From Flavobacterium sp. (GTDB lineage: Bacteria > Bacteroidota > Bacteroidia > Flavobacteriales > Flavobacteriaceae), in the NCBI RefSeq assembly GCF_027531705.1, contig NZ_JAPZSP010000017.1, positions 24,173 to 88,172 of the forward strand: a stretch of DNA of 64,000 bases, read 5' to 3'. Shown here piece by piece: positions 36,023-45,639 of this stretch. Positions within the stretch are counted from its first letter, which is position 1. Every line of letters starts with the position of its first letter. The translations under genes were made by a program, and so were the position numbers. A model generated the notes under the pieces. It did not search any database and was not told the DNA's origin. It saw only the letters and a list, made by a program, of their open reading frames with translations.

Positions 36023-36140
36023 ATTATCTAAAATTTAAAGTTTTAAGATTAGTTCTGAAAAAACTAAATTTGTTACGCACAAGTTACGCCTTTTTTAAAA
36101 TATATTTCAATTACTTTGTATAAAAAATTCAACTAAAATC

Positions 36141-36482
36141 ATGATACAAATTTTACACAATGCACGTTGCGGAAAATCAAGAGATTGCTTAGCATTTTTA
36201 ACCGAATCTGGAAAAGAATTTGAAGTAATAAAATACCTTGAAACCGTTCCTACTTTTGAAGAATTAAAAGAAATCATCTCAAAATTAGGAATCAAACCAA
36301 TCGATTTAGTTAGAAAAAAAGAACCTATTTGGCTCGAAAATTTTAAAAACAAAACGTTGTCAGATACCGAAATCATTGAAGCTATGGTGGCAAATCCAAT
36401 TCTTATTGAAAGACCAATTGTCATTAATGGCGAGAAAGCTGTTATTGCACGACCATTGGAAAATGCTAAGTCTATTTTGTAA
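36141..36482 (+). CDS. arsC: ArsC-family reductase, glutaredoxin-dependent type
   Basis: A 113-residue thioredoxin-fold protein. The active cysteine C10 lies in HNARCGKSRDCL, and the C-terminal part has ILIERPIVINGEKAVIARP, where the Arg-Pro is the substrate-site signature of the family. The length fits the glutaredoxin-dependent arsenate reductase and Spx-like group. The motif CGKS and the ILIERPIV ending favour ArsC over Spx. No ars operon is nearby, so a role in arsenate reduction is inferred from the family. It stands alone between the CPBP gene and a TonB receptor gene. Confidence 0.85.
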   Translation: MIQILHNARCGKSRDCLAFLTESGKEFEVIKYLETVPTFEELKEIISKLGIKPIDLVRKKEPIWLENFKNKTLSDTEIIEAMVANPILIERPIVINGEKAVIARPLENAKSIL

Positions 36483-36530
36483 GTTTTTGCTTTTAACAAA
36501 CATTTGTGATTTAGTCTTTAAACCATTATC

Positions 36531-36538
36531 TAGCTTTG
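36531..36538 (+). promoter_or_regulatory. TAnnTTTG -7 promoter box of the TonB receptor gene
   Basis: TAGCTTTG matches the consensus exactly and lies 24 bases before the ATG at 36562. A TTTG at 36503-36506 is somewhat far to be its -33 element. A second copy of TAGCTTTG at 39075-39082 has no gene directly after it. Confidence 0.5.
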
Positions 36539-36561
36539 TGGTCTTACAATAAACTTTTTAT

Positions 36562-39012
36562 ATGAGACCTTTTTCAAGACTATTTTCAATTGCTTTATTT
36601 CTACTAACTTTTCTAACATTTGCTCAACAACCTGAACGCAAAAAAATAAAAATAACGGGGAAAGTTGTAGAGAAAATCAGCAAGCAACCGTTAGAATACG
36701 CTACAATTACACTTATCAATACTAAAAATCCAAAAATAATTTTCGGAGGAATTACAATCGCAAATGGCGAGTTTGTTGTAGATGCCAATGCTGGAATGTA
36801 TGATGTAAAAATCGAATTTATTTCTTTTAAAAGTACCGAACTTAAAGCTCAAAAACTTACAGAAGACACCAATCTTGGAACAATTTCGTTAGAAGAAGAT
36901 GCAACACAATTACAAGCAGTTGAAATTAGAGCCGAAAAAACAACAGTCGAAATTAAACTAGACAAAAAAGTTTACAACGTTGGAAAAGATTTAATGGTAA
37001 AAGGCGGAACGGTAAGCGATGTTTTAGACAATATTCCATCGGTAACGGTTGATGCAGAAGGAACGGTTGCACTTCGTGGAAATGAAAACGTGAGAATTCT
37101 AGTTGATGGACGACCATCGAATGCGATAAATATCACCGAAGCACTAAAATTAATTCCAGCTGATGCGATTGATAAAGTGGAAGTAATTACCAATCCATCA
37201 GCAAGATATGATGCAGAAGGTGGCGGTGGAATTTTGAATATTGTACTCAAAAAAGGTAAAACAAACGGTCTTAACGGAACTTTTATTGCCACAACTGGTT
37301 ATCCAGACAATCATGGTTTGAGCGGAACATTGAACTATAAAATGGATAATTTCAACCTTTTTACAACGCAAGGTTATAATTATAGAGATAATCCTGGAAA
37401 CGGACTTTTTGATTCAGAATATTTGAATGCTGACAACACAACCAAAAGTTATGTTTACGAAACCCGAAAAAACAAACGCTTAGGTAAAGGCTACAACGGA
37501 AACTTTGGATTCGATTGGTTCTTAACAAAAGATATTACATGGTCAAATGCTTTTAACTACAGAAGAAATAATGGCGACAATGTTGACAATGTTTACCAAG
37601 ATTATTTAGATGCAAACAATGTTTTTGATTTTTCTAGAAGCCGTATTAGTAGCGAAGATAGCTTTAGTGTTAACACCGAATTTACTTCTAATTTTTTGAA
37701 GAAATTTAAAAAAGATGGTCACAAATTATCAATCGACGCATCATTCTCAAGAAATAAAGATGATAACACAGCAAGTATAATTGACACAAATACAGATGAT
37801 GCTACTGTTGGATTTGATCAATCTTTCAATGTTCAAAATCAATCTCGAGATTTAATTCAATCTGATTATGTTTTACCTTTCGGAAAAGGCAATCAATTAG
37901 AATTAGGTTATCGAGGTGATTTTAGTGAGCTATTAACCGATTTTTCAGTAGTCAATGATGGACTTGCTAACAACGATTTTACTGATGTAATTCAATACAA
38001 AGAGAAAGTAAATGCACTTTATTCTCAATTTGGAAAAAAATTCAACAAGCTTTCTGTTTTAGTTGGTTTACGTTGGGAAGATTCAGATATTGATATTAAT
38101 TCGTTACAAAAATCAACTTTCATCAATAAAAAATACGATAACTTCTTCCCTAGCGCATTTTTAACTTATGAATTAAAAAATAACTCAAGTACGTCAATTA
38201 GTTACAGTCGAAGAATTCAGCGACCAAGAGGAAGACAACTTATTCCGTTTAATAATATTTCGAGTAACATCAATATTTTTCAAGGAAATCCAGATATAAA
38301 TCCAGCAATGACAGACGCTATCGATTTGGGTTACATGAAAAAATGGGATAAATTAACGTTCAGTTCATCACTATATGTAAACAAAACAACAGATGTTTTT
38401 CAATTTGTTAGAAAAAATTCTGGAAAATTTACAAGCGATGGAATTCCAATTATTACAGCAACACCAATTAATTTAGCTACTGAATATAGAGCTGGATTTG
38501 AATTCACACTTAATTATTCACCTTATAAATGGTGGAGATTAAATAGTAATTTCAACTATTTCAATATCGATACCCAAGGTGATTACACATACACTGATTT
38601 TCTAGGTAAACTTGTCAATCAAAATTTTGATAATAAAACTAGTTCTTGGTTTGCTCGTATTAATTCAAAAGTATCATTGCCATACAAAATTGATTGGCAA
38701 ACCAATGCCAATTACAATGGTCCACAAAATAATGCCCAAGGTAGAGTTTACGGAAATTTTAGTGCTAATTTAGCATTTAGCAAAGATGTACTAAAAGACA
38801 AAGGAACAATTGCACTAAACGTAAACGATGTTTTCAATTCAAGAAAAAGAATTTTTGACACATATATTTCTGGAAGTGTCGATTCATATACCGAAATGCA
38901 ATGGCGCGAAAGACAAATTACACTTTCTTTTACCTACCGAATAAACCGTGCTAAAAACGAAAAAGAAAAACCTAAGAAACAACAAGAAGATAATGGTGGC
39001 GAAGGTTTCTAA
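36562..39012 (+). CDS. TonB-dependent receptor / outer-membrane beta-barrel protein with carboxypeptidase-like domain
   Basis: An 816-residue outer-membrane protein. It has a signal peptide (LFLLTFLTFAQQ), a carboxypeptidase-like regulatory domain (~28-110), a TonB plug (~130-225, with VKGGTVSDVLDNIPSVTVDAEGTVALRGNENVRILVDGRPS) and a barrel of the OMP_b-brl_3 type with ARIN and FNISFTYRINR-like strands near the end. The extreme C-terminus (EKEKPKKQQEDNGGEGF) is polar and lacks the terminal aromatic strand pattern, which is usual for this subfamily. No TonB box or ligand can be inferred from neighbours. It is transcribed alone. Confidence 0.88.
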   Translation: MRPFSRLFSIALFLLTFLTFAQQPERKKIKITGKVVEKISKQPLEYATITLINTKNPKIIFGGITIANGEFVVDANAGMYDVKIEFISFKSTELKAQKLTEDTNLGTISLEEDATQLQAVEIRAEKTTVEIKLDKKVYNVGKDLMVKGGTVSDVLDNIPSVTVDAEGTVALRGNENVRILVDGRPSNAINITEALKLIPADAIDKVEVITNPSARYDAEGGGGILNIVLKKGKTNGLNGTFIATTGYPDNHGLSGTLNYKMDNFNLFTTQGYNYRDNPGNGLFDSEYLNADNTTKSYVYETRKNKRLGKGYNGNFGFDWFLTKDITWSNAFNYRRNNGDNVDNVYQDYLDANNVFDFSRSRISSEDSFSVNTEFTSNFLKKFKKDGHKLSIDASFSRNKDDNTASIIDTNTDDATVGFDQSFNVQNQSRDLIQSDYVLPFGKGNQLELGYRGDFSELLTDFSVVNDGLANNDFTDVIQYKEKVNALYSQFGKKFNKLSVLVGLRWEDSDIDINSLQKSTFINKKYDNFFPSAFLTYELKNNSSTSISYSRRIQRPRGRQLIPFNNISSNINIFQGNPDINPAMTDAIDLGYMKKWDKLTFSSSLYVNKTTDVFQFVRKNSGKFTSDGIPIITATPINLATEYRAGFEFTLNYSPYKWWRLNSNFNYFNIDTQGDYTYTDFLGKLVNQNFDNKTSSWFARINSKVSLPYKIDWQTNANYNGPQNNAQGRVYGNFSANLAFSKDVLKDKGTIALNVNDVFNSRKRIFDTYISGSVDSYTEMQWRERQITLSFTYRINRAKNEKEKPKKQQEDNGGEGF

Positions 39013-39184
39013 AAATAATTTAACACAAATTTCACCAATTTACACAAATTCAATGTTTTGATTACACGAACTTTTAGCTTTGTGAAATTTAATTTTAAGT
39101 TTTTGTTTTCGTGTTAATTAGTGACCCGAGACCAAAGGTTGAACAGACGAAGTAAATTCGTGTTTTTTTAACTTTACTAAACAA

Positions 39185-39215
39185 AAAAAAAGTCCTGAAA
39201 TTCAGGACTTTTTTT
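39185..39215 (-). terminator. Intrinsic terminator downstream of the small membrane protein gene
   Basis: AGTCCTGAA pairs with TTCAGGACT, extended by A and T runs on either side. It lies directly past the stop codon of 39230-39397 and confirms that this small gene is transcribed. Confidence 0.85.
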
Positions 39216-39229
39216 AGTAGAACAATCAA

Positions 39230-39397
39230 TTAAGCTTGCTCTAATTCTCTAGCGGCTTTTCTTTCTTTCAATAATTCTCTAGTAGCACCAAATACCCAAT
39301 AGAATACAAAGTGAATCAAGAAAATCATCAACCAAAAACCAATGGTTAAAATGGTCAAGAACATTAAAAAACCTAAATACTGTTGAAATGTAAACAT
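39230..39397 (-). CDS. Small membrane protein, 55 residues
   Basis: A short gene on the minus strand, ATG at 39397 and TAA at 39230. The protein begins MFTFQQYLGFLMFLTILTIG, has two adjoining hydrophobic stretches (~8-20 and ~21-36), and ends in a charged helix (ELLKERKAARELEQA). Support comes from the balanced sequence, the clean start, and the intrinsic terminator just downstream. No family is recognised; it resembles small single-pass proteins that sit beside respiratory or transport complexes. The ~250 bases upstream hold a flavobacterial repeat and no other gene. Confidence 0.75.
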   Translation of the reverse strand: MFTFQQYLGFLMFLTILTIGFWLMIFLIHFVFYWVFGATRELLKERKAARELEQA

Positions 39398-39521
39398 GTT
39401 TTTACAGAATTTGATGTATATACAGGTTCAAAGGTAATTCATATATTTTTACTTCACAATAAAAACTTCCAAAATATTTTCATTCAAAAACTTAAATCAG
39501 TAAATTTAAACAATATTTTTT

Positions 39522-39606
39522 AGGAGCTATTTCCCGCTATACGTTGCAATCTTTTCTTTTTTAAAGAAAAAAAGAAAAGGATTTCCACTGCTATCGGGGC
39601 TAGGGC
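39522..39606. repeat. Flavobacterial intergenic hairpin repeat
   Basis: The segment opens GGAGCTATTTCCCGCTAT and ends ATCGGGGCTAGGGC, with a central hairpin formed by AATCTTTTCTTTTTT and its near-complement. This ending and opening pair (AGCTATTTCCCGC with GGGGCTA) is a dispersed repeat that I recall from Flavobacterium intergenic regions. It is GC-richer than its surroundings and lies directly before fumC. Only one copy is in the window. Confidence 0.6.
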
Positions 39607-39646
39607 ATCTCGTAAAAAAACAAATTCATCTCTTAAATCAACAAAA

Positions 39647-41038
39647 ATGGAATTCAGAATAGAAAAAGATACAATGGGTGAAGTAAAAGTTCCAGCCAAC
39701 CGATATTGGGGAGCACAAACAGAACGTTCTCGAAACAATTTCAAAATCGGAGAATCTGCATCCATGCCAAAAGAAATTATTGAAGGTTTTGCCTTTCTAA
39801 AAAAAGCGGCTGCCTTTACCAATTGCGATTTAGGTGTACTTTCAACAGAAAAAAGAGACTTAATAGCAACTGTTTGTGACGAAATAATTACAGCAAAACT
39901 AACCGATGAATTTCCGCTAGTAATATGGCAAACAGGTTCGGGAACTCAAAGCAATATGAACGTAAACGAAGTCATAGCAAACAGAGCACAAGTAATTGCT
40001 GGATTCAGAATTGGAGAAGATGAACCTATTATCAAAGCCAATGATGATGTAAATAAGTCACAATCATCGAACGATACATTTCCAACGGCCATGCACATTG
40101 CTTGCTTCAAAATGGTAGTAGAAAACACAATTCCAAACATAGAAAAACTCAGAGATACACTTCATGCAAAAGCTACCAAGTTCAAAACAGTTGTAAAAAT
40201 TGGACGAACGCATCTTATGGACGCAACACCTTTAACATTAGGTCAAGAAATTTCGGGTTATGTAGCGCAACTCAATTACGGATTAAAAGCTTTAAAAAAC
40301 ACATTAGCCCATCTTTCAGAAATAGCTCTTGGCGGAACAGCTGTTGGAACTGGACTAAACGCACCAAAAGGTTATAATGTAAAAGTCGCAGAATATATAG
40401 CAAAATTCACTGGATTTCCTTTTGTAACAGCTCCAAACAAATTTGAGGCATTAGCTTCTCATGATGCTATTGTTGAAACTCACGGCGCTTTGAAACAAGT
40501 TGCAGTTTCTTTAAACAAAATTGCAAATGACATTAGACTTCTAGCTTCTGGTCCGCGTTCTGGAATTGGAGAAATTTTAATTCCCGAAAATGAACCTGGT
40601 TCATCCATCATGTCTGGAAAAGTAAATCCAACTCAATGCGAAGCTCTTACTATGGTTTGTGCGCAAGTTATGGGTAACGATGTAACAATCTCAGTCGCAG
40701 GAATGCAAGGTCATTATGAACTAAATGTTTTCAAACCAGTTATGGCAGCCAACTTTTTGCAATCAGCCAGATTGTTAGGCGATGCATGCCAATCATTCAA
40801 CCAACATTGTGCCATCGGAATTGAACCAAATTATCCTCGAATAAAAGAATTAGTTGATAATTCGTTAATGCTTGTAACAGCTTTAAATACCAAAATAGGC
40901 TACTACAAAGCTGCCGAAATTGCTCAAACAGCACACAAAAACGGCACAACTTTAAAAGAAGAAGCCATTCGTTTAGGTTACATATCAGCCGAAGATTTTG
41001 ATGCTTGGGTAAAACCCGAAGACATGGTTGGATTTTAA
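39647..41038 (+). CDS. fumC: Class II fumarate hydratase
   Basis: A 463-residue enzyme that converts fumarate to L-malate in the citric acid cycle. The N-terminus [16 protein letters not shown], the motif [23 protein letters not shown], and the signature [16 protein letters not shown] (with the catalytic-region serine) all match FumC, and the length is standard for the homotetrameric iron-free form. It could be confused with aspartase, but the substrate-binding sequence favours fumarase. It begins right after a flavobacterial repeat and has no co-directional close neighbour. A GTTTATTCC-type AT-rich gap follows before corA. Confidence 0.95.
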   Translation: MEFRIEKDTMGEVKVPANRYWGAQTERSRNNFKIGESASMPKEIIEGFAFLKKAAAFTNCDLGVLSTEKRDLIATVCDEIITAKLTDEFPLVIWQTGSGTQSNMNVNEVIANRAQVIAGFRIGEDEPIIKANDDVNKSQSSNDTFPTAMHIACFKMVVENTIPNIEKLRDTLHAKATKFKTVVKIGRTHLMDATPLTLGQEISGYVAQLNYGLKALKNTLAHLSEIALGGTAVGTGLNAPKGYNVKVAEYIAKFTGFPFVTAPNKFEALASHDAIVETHGALKQVAVSLNKIANDIRLLASGPRSGIGEILIPENEPGSSIMSGKVNPTQCEALTMVCAQVMGNDVTISVAGMQGHYELNVFKPVMAANFLQSARLLGDACQSFNQHCAIGIEPNYPRIKELVDNSLMLVTALNTKIGYYKAAEIAQTAHKNGTTLKEEAIRLGYISAEDFDAWVKPEDMVGF

Positions 41039-41103
41039 AGAATAGAAGTCCGTTTATTCCAAAACTTTTAAACTTCTAAACTCTTAAACTTTTAAACCAA
41101 AAA

Positions 41104-42174
41104 TTAATACCATTTCTTTTTCTTGAAATAATAAATCATTCCCAACAAAAGGAAAAACATACAGCCCAAAATAATGAAATAGCCATATTTCCAGTGCAAT
41201 TCGGGCATGTTGTCAAAATTCATTCCGTAAACACCAACTATAAAAGTCAATGGCATGAAGAAAACCGACACAACGGTCAATGTTTTCATAACATCATTCA
41301 TCTTATGATTTTGAGTCGAAAAGAAAAAATTGGTGGCACTATCTAATGTTGAAGAATCGTATTCTATTTGCTCTAAAAGCTCTAAACATTTTTGATGTAA
41401 TCGATCAAAAAAACTATAATTTTCATGCTCAATCGAATTAAAAACATTGTCATCTTTCATACTTTTTATAGAATACAAAGAATCACGAAGCGGAATAATG
41501 GATCGTTTTAAAAAATTAAAATTGTCGCGATGTTTTTCAATCTGTTCTAGAATTTCTGGACTTGTGCCAGTTTTTGATAAATTGATTATTTCTTCAACTT
41601 TATCTTCTTCATTTTCAAGTGTTATGTAAAAATTTTCCATTATTGCATCAAGTAATAGATATAATAAATAATCAGCTTTTTTCTCTCTTACAATACCTGA
41701 ATGCGTTTTAATTCGTTCTCTAATATGAGTAAAATAATCGCTTCTTTTTTCCTGAAATGAAGTTAAAACACCATTTTTTAGCAAAAAACTTATTTGTTCA
41801 ACATTAATATTCTCTTCATTTTCAGTTGGTAGCAATGATTTTATATTGAAAAAAAGAACATCATGGTATTCATCTAATTTGGTACGTTTGGTAGTATTCA
41901 AAATATCTCCAAGCATAAAATTATCAACTTTTAGATATTCACCTATAGACTTGATGATTTCTACATTATTCAATCCGTGAATGTTTAGCCAATTTACTTT
42001 TGATAAATCAATATTTTTTTCTAAATCTTTGACATTTATCTCTTTAAACTCTGTTAAATCATGGTCATTGTAAACAAATAACTGAATTTCAGTTTCAATT
42101 TGCTTATGAATTCCAGTATAATCAAAAAAACTCGGTTGTACTTTTCTACCTTTTTTATACTTAATCTTTCTCAC
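41104..42174 (-). CDS. corA: CorA-family magnesium/divalent cation transporter, GTG start
   Basis: A 356-residue protein with a large cytoplasmic N-terminal domain and two membrane helices at the C-terminus (TLTVVSVFFMPLTFIVGVYGMNF, then GYFIILGCMFFLLLGMIYYF). The pore signature YGMNF is present. It forms pentameric Mg2+ (and Co2+/Ni2+) channels in the inner membrane. The start is GTG at 42174 (MRKIKYKKGRK), since no ATG is positioned before the conserved domain. It is convergent with fumC and divergent from hutI. Confidence 0.93.
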   Translation of the reverse strand: MRKIKYKKGRKVQPSFFDYTGIHKQIETEIQLFVYNDHDLTEFKEINVKDLEKNIDLSKVNWLNIHGLNNVEIIKSIGEYLKVDNFMLGDILNTTKRTKLDEYHDVLFFNIKSLLPTENEENINVEQISFLLKNGVLTSFQEKRSDYFTHIRERIKTHSGIVREKKADYLLYLLLDAIMENFYITLENEEDKVEEIINLSKTGTSPEILEQIEKHRDNFNFLKRSIIPLRDSLYSIKSMKDDNVFNSIEHENYSFFDRLHQKCLELLEQIEYDSSTLDSATNFFFSTQNHKMNDVMKTLTVVSVFFMPLTFIVGVYGMNFDNMPELHWKYGYFIILGCMFFLLLGMIYYFKKKKWY

Positions 42175-42244
42175 GGATTCAAATTTTGTCTAAATTTATA
42201 AAGAATTATTTTTTAAAAAGTATTTTTACAAAAAAATAAAATCC

Positions 42245-43483
42245 ATGATTACGCTAATCACCAATATTAAAGAACTTTTACAAATAAGAGAAAGCAATAT
42301 CAAAAAAGTTTCTGGCAAAGAAATGGCAACGCTTCCAACTATAAAAAATGCTTTTTTAGTAATTGAAAATGAATATATTACCAACTTTGGAACGATGGAT
42401 AATTGTCCCAAAATAAATGCTGATAAAACCATTGACGCAACGGGTAAAATTGTGCTTCCAACTTGGTGCGATAGTCATACACATATTGTCTATGCAGGCA
42501 ACAGAGAAAGCGAATTTGTGGATAGAATAAACGGATTATCTTACGAAGAAATTGCTAATCGTGGCGGCGGAATCCTGAATTCGGCAAAAAAACTAAATGA
42601 AACTTCAGAAGAAGAAATTTACAACCAATCAAAAGTTCGTTTAGAAGAAGTAATGCAACTAGGAACTGGTGCTGTCGAAATAAAATCGGGTTACGGATTG
42701 ACTGTAGAAGGTGAACTAAAAATGCTTCGAGTAATCAAAAAATTAGCCGAAAATTATCCTATCAAAATCAAAGCGACTTTTCTTGGTGCACACGCTTTTC
42801 CAACAGAATATAAAGACAATCATTCAGGCTATATTGATTTGATTATTAATGAAATGCTTCCGAAAATTGCTCAAGAAAATTTAGCAGAATACATCGATGT
42901 TTTTTGTGAAACGGGTTACTTTTCAGTAGAAGAAACCGAAAAAATAATGGAAGCTGGAAAAAAATATGGTCTGATTTCGAAAATTCATGTAAACCAATTC
43001 AACGCTATTGGCGGAATTGCAGCAAGTGTAAAGCACAAAGCACTTTCAGTAGATCATCTAGAAATTGTAACTGATGAAGATATTGAAGCATTAAAAAATT
43101 CGGAAACGATGCCCGTTGCTTTGCCTTCTTGCTCCTATTTTTTGAGTATTCCTTATACACCGGCAAGAAAAATGCTTCAAGCAGGATTACCATTAGCTCT
43201 TGCTACCGATTTTAATCCGGGTTCAACACCCTCAGGAAATATGAATTTTGTGGTTGCAACAGCTTGTATCAAAATGAAAATGACTCCAGAAGAAGCCATA
43301 AATGCAGCTACAATAAACGGTGCTTATGCAATGGGAATTTCTGATACGCACGGAAGCATTACTATTGGCAAAAAAGCAAATCTTATTATTACAAAACCAA
43401 TAACTTCTTATTATCAATTACCGTATGCTTTTGGAAGCAATCTAATTGAAAATGTTATGATTGAAGGGAAAATAATTTACTAA
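42245..43483 (+). CDS. hutI: Imidazolonepropionase (histidine degradation)
   Basis: A 412-residue amidohydrolase that opens imidazolone-5-propionate to N-formimino-L-glutamate, the third step of histidine breakdown. The metal motif DSHTHIVYAG, YGLTVEGELKMLRV, HVNQFNAIGGIAAS and ATDFNPGSTPSGNM are conserved, and the length fits. It is separated from hutG (44526) by one coiled-coil gene on the other strand. hutH and hutU are not in the window. Its stop codon overlaps the start of a terminator used by that opposite gene. Confidence 0.95.
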   Translation: MITLITNIKELLQIRESNIKKVSGKEMATLPTIKNAFLVIENEYITNFGTMDNCPKINADKTIDATGKIVLPTWCDSHTHIVYAGNRESEFVDRINGLSYEEIANRGGGILNSAKKLNETSEEEIYNQSKVRLEEVMQLGTGAVEIKSGYGLTVEGELKMLRVIKKLAENYPIKIKATFLGAHAFPTEYKDNHSGYIDLIINEMLPKIAQENLAEYIDVFCETGYFSVEETEKIMEAGKKYGLISKIHVNQFNAIGGIAASVKHKALSVDHLEIVTDEDIEALKNSETMPVALPSCSYFLSIPYTPARKMLQAGLPLALATDFNPGSTPSGNMNFVVATACIKMKMTPEEAINAATINGAYAMGISDTHGSITIGKKANLIITKPITSYYQLPYAFGSNLIENVMIEGKIIY

Positions 43484-43523
43484 AAAAACCACGATTTAAC
43501 TTAATTAAAAGTAAAATCGTGGT
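43482..43523 (-). terminator. Intrinsic terminator of the coiled-coil protein gene
   Basis: A 10-base stem (ACCACGATTT with its complement, 43488-43497 and 43514-43523) closes a loop and, on the minus strand, is followed by a run of seven T. It lies just past the stop codon at 43546. Confidence 0.85.
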
Positions 43524-43545
43524 CCAATGTAGCAAAAACAGGAAT

Positions 43546-44430
43546 TTATTTCAGCGTAAAACTTGTAGAAGAAACTAGTTCGTTTTTATCAAAAATATTT
43601 ACATAATAAACGCCTTTTTCAAAATCTTTTCCTGGCAAATTTTGAACAACATCAACCGTTTTATTTTCATAATTCACTGATGAATCAAAACTATAAGTCA
43701 AGGTTTTATCACCATACACTTCTGTCTTTTTATCACCTAGAACATTGTTTTTACTATCAATTACTTGAACTTGATAGCTTTTTGTTCCTGATTTTGCTAC
43801 TTCATTTTCTGCTATTGTATAGCTTATTTTAAGCATATTTGCTCTACTCGCTTTATCTGTATTTATCTCTTTTCCAGACGATTTTACTTTAAAGGCAACT
43901 CCTTTTGTATTTAAAACCTTCAGTTTAGCAGCTTTTTCAACAGTTTTAGTCAAGCCGTCATTCATTGCCAATAAATCTTCGTTGGTTTTACGAGCTTCTC
44001 CAAGTACCGTTGTAGTACTATCTCGTTGTGTTACCAATTTTTGATTGTCGTTTTTCAGCACTTCATTTTCTTGAATTAATGTTTTCATTTTAGATTCTAG
44101 TGCAAAATATTGGTTTTTATACTTTGCCATAGCTGAAGCATCACCTTTTGATTTTTTTACTTCTGCTAATAATCCAACCACTTTTTCTCTTTCGGCAACT
44201 AAATCATCCGAAATTGTTGTGTTTTCAGCAATAGCTTCATCATATTTAGCTTTTAAAGCTTCCAAATTTTCTACGACTGTCTCTTTTTCAGTTTTAGTAG
44301 TAGTTAAAAGAGCTTGAGTTGATTTTACATCAGAAGTCAATTTGTAGATATATCCCAAACTTCCAACTAACAATAAAGCCAGTACTAAGATGACGGCTTT
44401 TAACTTTGAATTACTCTGTGAATTTTCCAT
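43546..44430 (-). CDS. Membrane-anchored coiled-coil protein
   Basis: A 294-residue protein with one membrane helix near the N-terminus (AVILVLALLLVGSLGYIYKL, residues ~12-31) and a long coiled coil (~35-165, heptad-rich, KTEKETVVENLEALKAKYDEAIAE). The C-terminal ~110 residues look beta-rich (VKSSGKEINTDK, YQVQVIDSKNNVLGDK, ...VYYVNIFDKNELVSSTSFTL). The family is common in Flavobacteriia but has no function I can name. It sits between hutI and hutG on the opposite strand, so it is not part of the histidine pathway by operon. Confidence 0.75.
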   Translation of the reverse strand: MENSQSNSKLKAVILVLALLLVGSLGYIYKLTSDVKSTQALLTTTKTEKETVVENLEALKAKYDEAIAENTTISDDLVAEREKVVGLLAEVKKSKGDASAMAKYKNQYFALESKMKTLIQENEVLKNDNQKLVTQRDSTTTVLGEARKTNEDLLAMNDGLTKTVEKAAKLKVLNTKGVAFKVKSSGKEINTDKASRANMLKISYTIAENEVAKSGTKSYQVQVIDSKNNVLGDKKTEVYGDKTLTYSFDSSVNYENKTVDVVQNLPGKDFEKGVYYVNIFDKNELVSSTSFTLK

Positions 44431-44525
44431 ATTTTTTTATTTTTAGGTTAAGTGAAACATGATTTAGATTATATAACGTAAATATTAGCAAAAAAGTATA
44501 TTTTTGAAAAAACAAATTTATAACA

Positions 44526-45575
44526 ATGGAAAAATTAATTCCTTTCACAATCAATGACTTAGCAAAAGTAACCCATCATCGTAATGGCGAAATAAAGTTT
44601 GGCGAGAAAATGATTACGTTGCCCAAAGATAAGGAAATAAGTTTGTTTCTAAAGGAAAGTGAAGCACAATATGTTTTATTTGGAATTCCCGAAGACATTG
44701 GTGTTAGAGCTAATTTTGGTCGTCCAGGAGCAGCTTCCGCTTGGGATTGTGCTATTGCAAGCATTGCAAATATTCAGCATAATCGTTTTTGCAAAGGAAG
44801 TCAAATCATTGTACTAGGAAAATTGGATGTAAGTGATGAAATGGAAGCTGTGAAAGAGTTGGACTTTACCAATATTGAACACAGAAAAAAATTTAGCGAT
44901 TTGGTTGAAAAAATTGATAAAGAAGTTGTTCACATTATTTCTACTATCGTCAAATCTGGTAAAACGCCAATCGTCATTGGTGGCGGACATAACAACGCCT
45001 ACGGAAATATAAAAGGCACAGCACTTGCAAAAGGAAAACCAATCAATGCAATTAATCTAGATGCACATTCCGATTTCAGAATTTTGGAAGGAAGACACAG
45101 TGGCAATGGATTTAACTATGCTTATGAAGAAGGTTTTTTGAAAAAATATTTCATTTTTGGTTTACATGAAAATTATACTTCCAAAAACGTTTTACATATT
45201 CTAAAAAATATTGATGATAGAGTAACCTACAATACTTACGATGAAATAGCAATTAGAAAAGAAAAAACATTTGAAAATGAGCTTTACAAAGCATTTCAAT
45301 TTGTAAACAATGATTTTTACGGATTAGAAATTGACTTAGATGCTATTCCGAATATTGCTAGTAGCGCTATGGGACCAAGTGGTTTTTCTGTAGAACAAGT
45401 GCGTCAGTTTATTTATCATTTTGCCAAAAGTAAAAATGTCTCTTACCTTCATATTTGCGAAGGCGCACCAGAACTTGGCGAGGAAAAAAACAAACATCTG
45501 ATCGGAAAATTAATTGGCTACATGATAACAGATTTTATCAAAGGAAATAGTTCGTTTCACCAAAAAATTGATTAA
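44526..45575 (+). CDS. hutG: Formimidoylglutamase, arginase family
   Basis: A 349-residue binuclear metal hydrolase of the ureohydrolase fold. The metal motifs are GGGHNNAYG, NLDAHSDFR and YGLEIDLDAIPN. The last is the arginase/agmatinase-type D-x-D site in altered form. The nearby hutI makes formiminoglutamate, the substrate of HutG, which supports the call over arginase or agmatinase. It hydrolyses N-formimino-L-glutamate to glutamate and formamide. It is a longer member than the ~310-residue norm and has no adjacent co-directional gene. Confidence 0.85.
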   Translation: MEKLIPFTINDLAKVTHHRNGEIKFGEKMITLPKDKEISLFLKESEAQYVLFGIPEDIGVRANFGRPGAASAWDCAIASIANIQHNRFCKGSQIIVLGKLDVSDEMEAVKELDFTNIEHRKKFSDLVEKIDKEVVHIISTIVKSGKTPIVIGGGHNNAYGNIKGTALAKGKPINAINLDAHSDFRILEGRHSGNGFNYAYEEGFLKKYFIFGLHENYTSKNVLHILKNIDDRVTYNTYDEIAIRKEKTFENELYKAFQFVNNDFYGLEIDLDAIPNIASSAMGPSGFSVEQVRQFIYHFAKSKNVSYLHICEGAPELGEEKNKHLIGKLIGYMITDFIKGNSSFHQKID

Positions 45576-45587
45576 AACTAAATAAAC

Positions 45588-45595
45588 TATCTTTG
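45588..45595 (+). promoter_or_regulatory. TAnnTTTG -7 promoter box of the DEAD-box helicase gene, with stem in the 5' leader
   Basis: TATCTTTG matches the consensus exactly, and TTG at 45568-45570 is at a suitable distance to serve as -33. The transcript would start near 45600, and its leader holds a CTTAATC/GATTAAG stem (45601-45629) before the ATG at 45640. Confidence 0.65.
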
Positions 45596-45639
45596 CAGCG
45601 TCTTAATCACTAAAATTAATCGATTAAGCTATTTTATTT

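Noticed and set aside
39075..39082. TAGCTTTG as promoter box
   Set aside because: It matches the consensus, but no plus-strand gene follows within 500 bases.
39520..39822. Minus-strand frame of 100 codons across the fumC start
   Set aside because: It overlaps the flavobacterial repeat and the well-supported fumC start and has no protein-like sequence.
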